Source of the DNA: Pomphorhynchus laevis
Taxonomy: Eukaryota > Acanthocephala > Palaeacanthocephala > Echinorhynchida > Pomphorhynchidae
Assembly (NCBI GenBank): GCA_012934845.2
Contig: WNNJ02001248.1
Span: forward strand, 1 to 64,000
Direction of reading: 5' to 3'
DNA length: 64,000 nucleotides
Both the position numbers and the translations under genes were made by a program. This document shows positions 41,499 to 51,697 of this stretch, one piece after another. The notes under the pieces are model-generated. The model did no database searches, was not told the origin of the DNA, and saw only the letters and a program-made list of their open reading frames with translations. The first letter of the stretch is position 1; every line of letters starts with the position of its first letter.

Positions 41499-44345
41499 AT
41501 GGCGTCCCATCTCTCCCCCTTGTCTTCTTCGCTAGTCGATCTCGCTCCTAAGCATACTTTTCGTCTTAGTCTATTCAATACTCGCTCCATTCTTCATAAA
41601 GCTGATATGCTTCTCGATATCTTCGATCAATTATCTATCGATATTCTCTGCATTACCGAATCCTGGCACTCTGACTCCGACGATCTTGCTATTCGTCGTC
41701 TATGTCGCTCTGGTTGTTCTCTAGTTGAATCAGCTCGTCAAATTACATCTCATACATCTACTGCGTCTAACCATGGCGGTATTGTTGCCATTGCTCGTCA
41801 CCCAATGTCTTTACGTAAAATCAACGTTAACATCCGTTACACTTCGTTCGAATTACTCATATGCAGATTATCAACGCCTTTCCCTCTGGAACTTGTGATT
41901 GTATACCGTCCAGGTTCAGTTGCCCCATCACGTATCTTCTTTAACGACCTTGCAGATCTAATGTCTCACTGTTCATTGTCTTATACTCCTTCTTTTGTTC
42001 TCGGTGACTTTAACATTCGTCTTGATCGCCCGGCTGACTCTGACTCTATCACTTTAACTAATCTTTTTTCTGATTTTAACTATAAATTACTTTCAACAAG
42101 CCCAACTCATATTCTCGGCGGTGCTCTCGACATCATTGCTGTTCCTATCTGCTTCAATGACTATACTTCCTTGTCAATTACTGATCCTGGTTTGTCCGAT
42201 CATTTCCTTGTCACTCTTACTCTTACTCGTCCCCATCCTCCTTCTCCGCCTTTACCTTTATCTACACCAAGTCGACCCTGGAAGCTTCTCGATATCCCTG
42301 TTCTCTGCACAGCCTTACTCAATTCTTCACTCTTTTCACTTCCTCTTAACTATCTCTCTCCCGATGATCTCTGCATTCTGTTTGATTCTGAACTTACGTC
42401 GATCCTCAATAACCTTCTGCCTAGTCGACTTCGACGTTCCCAGCGCTTGCGCCATGCTCCCTGGTTCGATTCTGACTGTAGTCTTTCTAAGCGTCGACTC
42501 CGTCACTCTTTTCGTATGTATAAACGCTTTCTTAAACGTTCACCCAACTCACTCTCTCCAAATCTTCGTGATTCCTACTTTTCTCAACGCCGTTCACATC
42601 TCATTCTTATAAGTACTAAACGTACTCTCTTTTGGCGAAATCAACTCGAGTCATCTTCCAACTCGAAATCTCATTGGAAAATCTTAAACTCAATTCTTTC
42701 ACGATCAATCATCCCCTTGTAATATAAATCCTGATTTATTTTCTTCTTATCTACAAACTAAGTTATCTAATTTACTTTCCCTACTACCCATAGCCCCCTT
42801 GTACCCACTCTTATCTTTAAATACTTCCCTCCCAGAACTATTCCACCTTCTTCTCGTTTCGTCTGATGAAGTTTCTTCGGTTCTGCTGTCATTACCTAAT
42901 AAAACCTCTCCTTCTGACCCAATTCCCACTCACTTGCTTAAAAATATCTGCTCCTCTATCTTACCCTTCCTAACCACATTGTTCAACTCGTCCATCCGTA
43001 GCCGTACATTTCCTTCCATCTGGAAATGCGCCACTGTTCGTCCTCTCATCAAAAAGCAATCTCTCGACTCCTCACTACCATCTTCGTACCGTCCTATTTC
43101 ACTTCTCCCAACCCTCTCTAAACTCCTTGAGCGTCTCGTTCTTAAGCAAGTTAATACATATCTCTATTCCTCTAACTTATTTCCTCCCTTCCAAGCCGCT
43201 TTTCGCTCTAATTACTCTACTGAAATTGCATGTCTTAAAGTTAATAACGACCTACTCATATCGCGCGATCATAAATTATGTAGTGTCATAGTTTCTCTTG
43301 ATCTATCGTCTGCTTTTGACATCGTCGATCACTCGATTCTTCTCCATCGCCTTCGTCATGATTATGGCTTCTCTTTACCCACTGTATCATGGTTTTCTTC
43401 ATATCTATCAAACCGTACATTTCGCGTATATTCTAACTCTTCTCTCTCACATCCTTCATCCATCGTGATCGGTGTTCCACAAGGCTCCGTATTAGGCTCA
43501 ATGCTTTTCTCTCTTCTTCTCCGTGACTTGTCTTCCATTTCTCATAAATTTAACTTCCATGTTATGCAATATGCTGATGACATTCTCATCTATGCTCACG
43601 CACCTGCTTATCGTATGCATGATCTTAGTGTTTCGGTTTCCAGCTGTCTTGTCTCAATTTCAAATCATCTTTCTTCCCTTTGCCTTTCTCTGAATCCTGA
43701 TAAATCTAAAATTATGTGGATCCTACCTCGAAGCTTCGGCGTAGAACCTCCTTCCGTATCACTAAATTCTACAATTCTTCCTATGGTTGATAATCTCGTT
43801 TTCCTAGGCTTCCATTTCGACAACCGACTTTCACTAAAACCTTTCGTTAGTGATAAAGTACGCTCATCTACCTTGATACTCCGCAATCTCCGTCAAGTTC
43901 GTAGATTGATCGATTTCCCTTCTTGTATGACTCTCATATCTTCTCTTATTTTCTCAAGACTTGATTACTGTCTTAGTCTATTTTCCAACTTCTCCTCCGT
44001 CTTCGTCGTTTTGATCATACATCCCACTATCTTGTTTCTCTTGATTGGCCTACTATTTATTGTCGTGTTCAAATTCGTCTTCTTATCATTGCTTTTCGCC
44101 TTATAACTTCTCATACCCCTTCATTTCTCAACCTTCCTTTTCTCGACAATTCTCGTACTGTGTATTGTGCTCTGCGTTCCCGTAATTCCCTTCTTTTACA
44201 TGTCCCAATCTACTCTACCTCTTTTGGCTTCCGCTCCTTCGTTGTGGCTGCTCCTCTCTTGTGGAATCAACTGCCTATTCATATCCGCCAATCAACATCT
44301 ATGCCGTACTTCAAACGCCAAATCCAATTCCATTTCAACAATTAA
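41499..44345 (+). pseudogene. B7 ORF2: endonuclease-reverse transcriptase
   Basis: ATG at 41499 (MASHLSPLSSSLVDLAPKH) inside the end of ORF1. The endonuclease is complete: LFNTRSILHK, CITESWHSD, VYRPGSV, LGDFNIRLDRP, ALDIIAVP, PGLSDHF. One extra base near 42710 shifts the frame; the RT then reads open from 42799: VSLDLSSAFDIVDHS, IGVPQGSVLGSMLF, MQYADDILIYAHAPAY. A 55-bp deletion at about 43990 shifts the frame again; the end is at 44160-44345. It is the best guide here to a complete B ORF2 (about 960 residues). Confidence 0.85.
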
Positions 44346-44449
44346 CTAATTATCTGTGACGTTTAGTGTTCTTTTTTTGTTTGTTAGTGGTCATGTAAGC
44401 GTGCATTTTGCACGGATTTGCCACGTTAAATAAATTATTGTATTATTAT

Positions 44450-45400
44450 CTACATAGCGCCAATATATGCATTGGTTTGACAGTCTGTGATATACGTCTG
44501 TTTCCCATTCATCCATATAAATTATTGCTAAAGTATGTCCAAGCGAAGAGCCCTTTGCAACTTCGTCGATTTGATCAAATACGTCCTTATAAAGAAACGC
44601 TGATTTTTCAGTACACCACAAGTGTACTGAAATACAGTACAAGTGGACACATTTTTCTGTCCACTCAGAAATATTTAGTATCGGATTATCACATTTATCG
44701 GATAAAACTTTCGCAGCAATGTGCACACTATATGTTAAAGGGACAAATAATAAAATGACATCCGCTGTGGCAAAAAAAAACACGTATTAACGTTATAACG
44801 CTTGATATTATATTTTGCAAATTCATGTCCATCCTTAATTATAGAGAAACTCTGAGATTTGCAAACATTTAATAATTTGCTGATCATTTTCGCCAATTTA
44901 TGACCGAAACACATATACGATGAAATTATTGGACAGTATACTAAGATTGGTTTGTGAAATTTTGGGAGCAAATATAAGTATCCAGTTGACTCACCTTTAG
45001 ACCTAACTTCGTTGTACTGTTACTTACTCAACTTGCCTTCTTCGTGCAATTTCAACAAAAACTGGTTGAAAGTCTTCTCTCTCTTGGCCGTTGGATCAGC
45101 AGATAATTTAACAAACTTATTACTCATTAGTAATAAGTTCCCACGCTCTACATAGTCTTTGGTGTTCACTACCGCTAGTGATCGCCTTTTGCCTGATTTA
45201 CATTATGTCTTCATTTCTTATGAGATTTTTCATTTGCGCTCTTTCTGGCTTACTCATTGTTGAAGGTTAGAGCTTTGCTTGGCATCCGCACATAGTTTCA
45301 TATGTAATAACCGTCCCAAACAATTCATTTGGGGTTACTAAGCATTACATTAGCGTCACAACGTATTTCAGATAGACTAGGTATGTGTGTAGGATTAAAA
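44450..45400 (-). pseudogene. PLE2 RT, N-terminal and central part
   Basis: Minus-strand blocks are FVKLSADPTAKREKTFNQFL (about 45060-45130), GYLYLLPKFHKP, HKLAKMISKLLN (44735-44971), and KDVFDQIDEVAKGSSLGHTLAIIYMDEWE with CIYWRYVD (44391-44783). These are the conserved RT boxes of Penelope/Neptune PLEs. It is cut by the B7 3' tail within the catalytic YVDD box. Confidence 0.75.
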
Positions 45401-45559
45401 TCAGGTCCACAGTTTAGCAATACCTCTTCAGTATCCTGGAAGATAGCTTTACTTATTATACTAGAATAATGAGTTTGAACTTTCTTGGCTGTTAAATTAA
45501 CTACTTACATTTGAGATCTATAGTAAATACAACTTGTTTCCGTACAGCTAATTACAAAA

Positions 45560-48500
45560 TAAAAACACATACAATCAATCCTGTTCAATTATTACAAGTA
45601 TTCATATTCTCAATTAATGCCAAAGGGCAAACCTGCGACTGAGCTGAAATGCTGTTCATGTAATGGCCCAAACGCGAAATGCAAAGGCTGTCAGTGTGCT
45701 AAGAAGAAAATATTTTGCTTAAACTGTTCCGCAGTAAATTGTACAAATCATCATGTTGATTCCAGTCCAACTGATATAAATAATGTGTCTATGTCAACCA
45801 TTAAACAAACTAATTAAAACCTATCAATGTCATATTATAGAAGTTGTCATGTTGCTCATCCGCTAAATATCGATAGCACATACGATACATCAGAATATTC
45901 TTTAAAATTTTATCCGTAATCGACATCTTTACGAGAGTTGTACATTGGCAACCTAACTTATTCAGACTTTCGAAATGTATAGAATCTAAACAAGTTATAT
46001 CAGAGCTTGCACGTATATACAGGGATTGGTTAACTAATTTGGAAGATTTTCATAAGTATATAATCTTTAGTCATCTGATTCTACAAAGGAACGTATGTAA
46101 TAATATTAAATCATTAAAAGCGACTTTATCACGACGACTAGATATGTGGTTCAAGAATGAATTTGGTAAATTATATGCAGAGGCTGGCGCTGGAAAGTAT
46201 GAAAACATTGAAAGTGAAATCACCAAAAACAAACGACTGGCGCAAAAGCTTCATCTCACTAGTAGAGAGCTCTAGATTGAGCACAGCAATGCATCTTTTA
46301 GATACTGAGTCTAAAGTTGGAGTTCCCTTGCTACCTGATGATTTGGTTGGTTCTCGATCCGTACGAGAATTATTACTCGACAAACACCCTGTGCAAGCTC
46401 CATTAGATCTAGATGCTATTAACTGGAAGGCCCAAATTACTGTTCCAAGTTTCCATTCAGTGATATTCGATTCTATTAACAGTGAATTAATTATACACAT
46501 GGCCAAATGGGTGAAAGGCGGTGCAGGTCCTTCGGGTATAGATGCGCTAGCTTGGATGCATATGCTAACAAAGTTTGGTAACGAATCAATACTTGGCTGA
46601 AGCTCTCTCGATATTTGCACGGTCTCTAGCAACGGAACACTTGCCTAATGATGTTATAAAAGTACTGACTACTATAGATTAATTGCCTTAACGAAAGAAT
46701 CAGGAATAAGACATATAGTCATTGGAGACGTTAGTAGAAGAATAATGTCGAAGGCTATTCTCTCTCCTTTCTGACGACATACAACAAGTGTGTGGACGAT
46801 TACAAATGTTTGCTGGCCAGCGAGCCGGAGTTGAGTGTGTCACCCACGCAGTTCGTGATTGCTTGTTCAGAAATCCTGACGCAGTTCTTTTGACGATCGA
46901 CGCAGATAATGCATTTAATAGAATTAACAGACCAGCAGCTCTTATTAACATTTCTCGCATATGTCCATCGATATCTAGAGTATTACACAACCTCTATGAT
47001 AGTCCATCCCAATTATCGATTGGAAATGAATTTATAACATCTTACGAAGGCTTCACACAGGGCGATGTACTAGCAATGTATGCTTACGCGGTAGCAACCA
47101 TACTGCTATTGAAGTGTATCGAAGACGAATTCCCTCGTATCAATCAATTCTGGTACGCGGATGATGGTAATTTAGTCGGTGAACCTAATCAAATCTACAA
47201 TTCATTCAAATTTCCATGCGAACACGGATCTGCTTTTGGATTCAATATTAATAAGGAAAAGTGTGTGCTGCTAACTACACTTGATAAAGCCTCTGTTATG
47301 TACCAACTATTTAAAGACACTGGAATAAAAATCGCCGTCGATGGAACCATAGTATTGGGTGCTCCGACCGGTGATAATAATTATATTCACAAAACGATAA
47401 GCTCCAAAATTTCTAAATACTGCTTACGTGTTGATCGTTTAGCTGACGTCGGTGTTATTGATTTACAGGTAAGCTATGCTAGTATGACCAGAGCTTTGCA
47501 GCATAAATATATACACATGCAACGAACGACGAATTGCTTAAATAGCTGGTTCGAAGAATTAAATGATATTATTCAGCGTCGCTTTGACGAACTTTTTAAT
47601 TTGAACTCAACAAATGACAATTCAATGTGGCTATTATTTTCGCTCCCATTAAGATATGGTGGTCTAGGCATAGTTGATCCACGAGTCACAGCGCAAGTAG
47701 AGTTCTAAAACTCTGAGAAGCTGTCTTCCTTATTTAGCCGACTTGTATGGGGTTGAGTTAAAGGCGGAGCAAGATAAGTATATTTCCCAGATACGCACAT
47801 CAAAAAACGAGATGCGCAAATCCCTACTTATGGATAAGCTATCTAATTTAGATAAAATGGCTAAATGCATATTGGATCACTACAAGTCAAGGGTGCTTCA
47901 TCATGGCTATACCCGTATCCTACAAATGACCGTTGTACTCGTCTTAATAATATGGAATTTCGGGATTCAATTAGAGCTCGATACAAAAGACTGTCTCGTG
48001 ATGTTCCTTTGCATTGCCCATGCGGTGAACGAACATCACTGGCACACTCACTAACTTGTCCAACTGGATGTCATCCTTTGATTATACACGATTTGATTCG
48101 TGATATATTATCCAATACCATGACCGAAATTTGCGATAATGTCCAGACATAACCAGTATTAAAATCAGTTCACGATAGTATTGTGTTCGAGCGCACAAGC
48201 ACTTTTAGAGTTCATGATGCACGTTTAGACATTGCTTGCTATGTATTTGAAGAAGGTCGTTCCGAGCGAACTTTATTCGTCGATACATGCGTATTCAACG
48301 CATTCGCGCCGTCCAACCTCTCGAAGTCAACAACATCCGCCTTTGAATTTCACGAAAAATCGCAAAGTGTCAAGAGAGAGTCATCCTAATAGAAAGGGCA
48401 AATTTTGCACCATTAGTGTTTTAATGTTTTGTGGTGAAAGTAAATCGTCGGTGACGATAATTCAGCGCATTGCTCATAAATTGGCAATTAGAAAAAGACA

Positions 48501-48690
48501 CGCATACGTAGAAGAATTGACACGCCTTCGGTCCACAATTGGTATACAACTGGCTCGCTCAATTACTTTATGCGTTCGGGGTGCCCGTTCTGCTCGCAAT
48601 CGCCCTGCGCACTAAATAAAAAGTACAATATTTTTTAATTATTTGACGCATCAATGCTTTGTGTTTGTTTGTACTATTTGGAGTTCTTAT
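45560..48690 (+). mobile_element. Family E copy E2, degraded
   Basis: The 5' UTR has AAAACACATACAATCAATCC and TGTTCAATT, which loosely resembles the A3 leader. The coding region runs from 45617 to 48615 in pieces. C2, itself 5' truncated, follows directly, and the GGCCC 3' motif is missing, so C2 was probably inserted into or replaced the E2 3' UTR. Confidence 0.8.
45617..48615 (+). pseudogene. E2 protein: CXC-like, RT, nuclease-like
   Basis: 45617-45817: MPKGKPATELKCCSCNG, AKCKGCQCAKKKIFCLNC, VNCTN, aligning cysteine for cysteine with E3 residues 12-42. 46157-46600: GVPLLPDDLVGSRSVRELL to GAGPSGIDALAW. 46788-47708 (306 codons): CGRLQMFAGQRAGVECV, LTIDADNAFNRIN, FTQGDVLAMYAYA, FWYADDGNLVGEP, LGAPTG, YGGLGIVDP. 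47865-48152: CPCGERTSLAHSLTCPTG (zinc knuckle). 48183-48615: ARLDIACYVF, FVDTCVFNAFAPS, then VRGARSARNRPAH. RT motifs are intact; stops or frame changes lie near 45817, 46275, 46600-46790, 47708, 48150 and 48350. Confidence 0.85.
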
Positions 48691-51566
48691 AAAAAAATTA
48701 TTCTCTAAAATTCATAGTTACTTCGAAACGTTTTGATGTATTTTGTATAACAGAAACATGGCTACATTCTGACATTTCGGATGACTGTGTTGCCATCCCT
48801 AACTATTTTGTAATACGTTCGGATCGCTCATGTGGTAAACGTGGAGGTGGGGTAGCCGCCTATGTGCGAAATAGTCTCCTGGTATCGAATATCTCGGCTT
48901 TTCGCGACGATATTGGTTATTCCTTTGAAGGTCTTGCTTTTACACTGGGAAATGGTCAACGATCCCGATTTTGCGTCCTTTACCGTTCTCCGTCCTATGA
49001 ATTAAGGTTAGACTCTCTTAAATCACATTTGCTGAGTTTATATTCGTATCCTCTGATTTTGCTCCTGGGAGACTTCAATATCCCCCAAATAGACTGGAAA
49101 AATAGTCATTCACGACCAATTCACGGAATTGGGAAAGTACTGAGTGATTTTCTGTTACTCGAGATGCTACTAGTTCAACATATTAAAGAACCTACTTGTG
49201 TGACAGGGACGCCTTCTATACTCGATTTGGTCTTTACTAAGTGTTTGGGTGACGTTTCAGGTGTTCGTTATGACGCACCAATTGGCAATAGCGATCACTG
49301 TGTACTCTCTATGCGGCTGTCGCTGTTCAACAGAGCCTCACAAAACTCTAATTTTAAAAAACGTTGTTGGGTAGGTGTTGATGCTAATCAATTAGCTGCA
49401 AGCTTCCCAAAAAATATCTGTGATAGTCTTCGTATCCACTTCGGTTTGGAGGTTCCTGTAGTCTTTGATCTGCTCCATGATGAATTGATGCGAATTTCTG
49501 ATATCTTTGCTCCGCTACGTGCCTGCAAGTTCAAGCATGGACATCCTCCTTGGTTCGACAGAGAGCTTCTTGATGCTATAAGATCCCGCAACAAATTGTG
49601 GCGCGAATTTAGGCGTTCTTCTGCTTCAAAACGTGCCTACATCGACTCTCGGAACTTATGCAATCGGCTAAAATTTCAGAAACGCTATTCGTACGAAGAT
49701 AGTATCGCCAGGGATGCATCTTTGAATCCTAGGAGGTTTTGGTCTTATGTAAGAAACAACAGAACACTTGTCGCCACAATTAGCTCAATCCAAACGCCAA
49801 CTGAAACTTTGACCGATCCGTCTCTAATCGCCCAACATTTAGCTGATGGCTTCTTGGTACAGGCTTTGACCTCTAACAAACTGCATGACTTTAGTTGGAA
49901 GTATGTTCCGGTTGCTCATCGGTGTTGTGTTCGTCCACTCAGAGTGGATGAGGTGTTGAACGAGGTTATGAAGCTCGATTCGTTTACATCTCCGGGACCA
50001 GACAATATCGCCCCCTTCCTCGTCAAATTCCTAGCGAACGAACGGAGCAATGATTTAACTATGTTTTTCAGATACAGCTTAGACACAACTTTGATTCCTG
50101 ACAGTTGGAAGTGTGCAATTGTGGTGCCTATTCCCAAAAAGCATCCTGGTAGCTTTTGCGCAGACTTTCGGCCCATTAGCTTAACTAGCGTATTCTGCAA
50201 ACTTTTAGAAAGAATCATTGCTAGTAGAATCAGGGATCATTTGGATCGTAATCACATATTGGTTGAATCTCAACATGGTTTCAGGATCGGACGTTCATGC
50301 CTTACTAACCTACTAACTGCGCGTGAAAAATGGGCTGATGCTCTGGGGGCTGGGTTTCAGGTTCATACAGTATTCCTTGATTTTTCGAAAGCTTTTGATA
50401 GGGTACCACACGACGGCATAGTGTCTTTACTGTATCACTATGGACTTCATTCATATATTTGTGAGTGGGTCAGGGAATTTCTATCGAATAGGTCTTTCCG
50501 AGTTTGTGTGGGGGCGTGTTTTCTTATTCGGTAAATATTAATTCTGGCGTACCGCAGGGATCAGTCCTTGGCCCACTGCTCTTTATAATCTTCATTAATG
50601 ATCTGCTACTCCGCTTATCATGGTCTCATCTAGCGTTTGCAGACGATCTAAAGATTTGGTCGATCATTAGAAGTCCTGCTGATCGAGTATCGTTACAAAA
50701 TGATCTAAACTCCCTGATCAAGTGGTGCGATTCTACCGGACTACGGTTGAATGTTGATAAATGTGTCCTCATGCAACTAGGTCGCCCTATTGAAACTCTA
50801 AGGTACTTTATTGGAGATATGGTCTTAAAGGAAGTGTCTCATCATAAGGATTTAGGGATTATTGTTCATAGATCCTTGAAAACAAAGTTGAACACCGACT
50901 TCTTTCTAGGTAAAGCTACTAGGGCGTTATATTGTATTAAAAATGCATTCCTCAGGTTAAGCTGTCACATGTTCAAGAGGTTATTCATCTCCATCGTCAG
51001 GCCACACTTGGAGTACTGCATTCAGGCTTGTTTCCCTGTCACTAAGCAAGAACTATTAGACCTGGAGTCTATTCTTAGGCGCGGATCGAGGCTCTGTATT
51101 GGCTTAAGTGGTATTGACTATTATGTACGTCTAAGTCGTATTGGGATGTTATCGGTACGTGAGAGGTTCATATCCTTGGAAATGCTATGTATATGGCATA
51201 TGTCGAATGATGTGGTAGGTTATCCCACCGATGTAATCACTAGGCGGGTAGATCAGTTGCGGGGACATAGCAAAGTCTTGTATAAATTTAGATTTGGCAG
51301 ATTACCAAAAGTGTATAGACTCTCAAGAAGAGGAATTAACATGTGGAATTCGTTGCCTGAGGAAGTCGTTGCAGCCCCCAGTTTGAGAACGTTTAAATCA
51401 CGATGCTACAAATGGATACATGAACAATGCCGCCATTCAACACTACCACTGGAATACCCTAATTAGCTACGTTGACTGACCATTTGCTTTTGTTTTATTT
51501 TTTTTGGACTCTGCCTGAATAGCCTTTTGGCTTTGGTATGTATTGGAATAATAATAATAATAATAA
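48691..51566 (+). mobile_element. LINE-C copy C2, 5' truncated, otherwise nearly intact
   Basis: Starts within the first residues of the endonuclease and runs to AGCCTTTTGGCT and a clean (AAT)n tail at 51540-51566. No ORF1 is present. E3 adjoins its tail. Confidence 0.9.
48705..51466 (+). CDS. C2 ORF2: endonuclease-reverse transcriptase, one frameshift
   Basis: The frame is open from about 48705 (FDVFCITETWLHSDI) to 50534: GGGVAAYVRNSLL, CVLYRSPSYEL, LLGDFNIPQIDWK, TPSILDLVFTK, APIGNSDHCVL, PPWFDRELLDAIRSRNKLWREF, FTSPGPDNIAPF, DSWKCAIVVPIPKKH, FLDFSKAFDRVPHDG. It resumes in the next frame at 50504: NSGVPQGSVLGPLLFIIFINDLLL, LAFADDLKIWS, HKDLGIIVHRSLKT, RPHLEYCIQACFPVTK, INMWNSLPEEVV, end 51466. 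C1 keeps the frame through this point and has four more bases in the GT/G run, so a 4-bp loss near 50505-50515 explains the break. All RT catalytic residues are present. The endonuclease lacks its N-terminal asparagine strand. Confidence 0.9.
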
Positions 51567-51614
51567 AAAAATTATAATATTATTTTTTATTATAAATATT
51601 ATTACATTAATATA

Positions 51615-51632
51615 GGTTCCCGCAAATGGGCC
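51615..51632 (-). other. Family E 3' terminal motif (E3)
   Basis: On the element strand GGCCCATTTGCGGGAACC, identical to E4 (55795-55812), two changes from E1. Confidence 0.75.
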
Positions 51633-51697
51633 TTAATTTACAATTTTAAAGAAAAAAACCTCACTAAGCCAGTTTTAATATTCAAAAAGTCACTAAA

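Larger units (their letters stand above)
40066..44449 (+). mobile_element. LINE-B copy B7, full length
   Basis: About 4.4 kb with leader, GC hairpin (40172-40190), ORF1, ORF2 and 3' hairpin (GCGTGC-ATTTT-GCACGG, last pair lost). Together with B5 and B6 it interrupts PLE2. ORF1 has the TAG after RCIIISNL; ORF2 has one inserted base and a 55-bp deletion. Confidence 0.9.
36605..45400 (-). mobile_element. Penelope-like element PLE2, split by the B array
   Basis: Minus-strand PLE in two blocks: 44450-45400 (N-terminal region and RT up to the catalytic YVD box) and 36605-37394 (RT end and GIY-YIG endonuclease). The B array 37395-44449 sits inside the catalytic region; flanking text is ATCTACATAGCGCC on one side and CATATCATC on the other, consistent with a short ATC duplication. 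It is a canonical EN-bearing Penelope/Neptune type and looks broken in several places. Confidence 0.8.

Noticed and set aside
44408-44758. 116-codon plus-strand ORF
   Set aside because: Antisense of the PLE2 RT and the B7 tail.
51540-51566. (AAT)n microsatellite as an independent repeat
   Set aside because: It is the ordinary 3' tail of C2.
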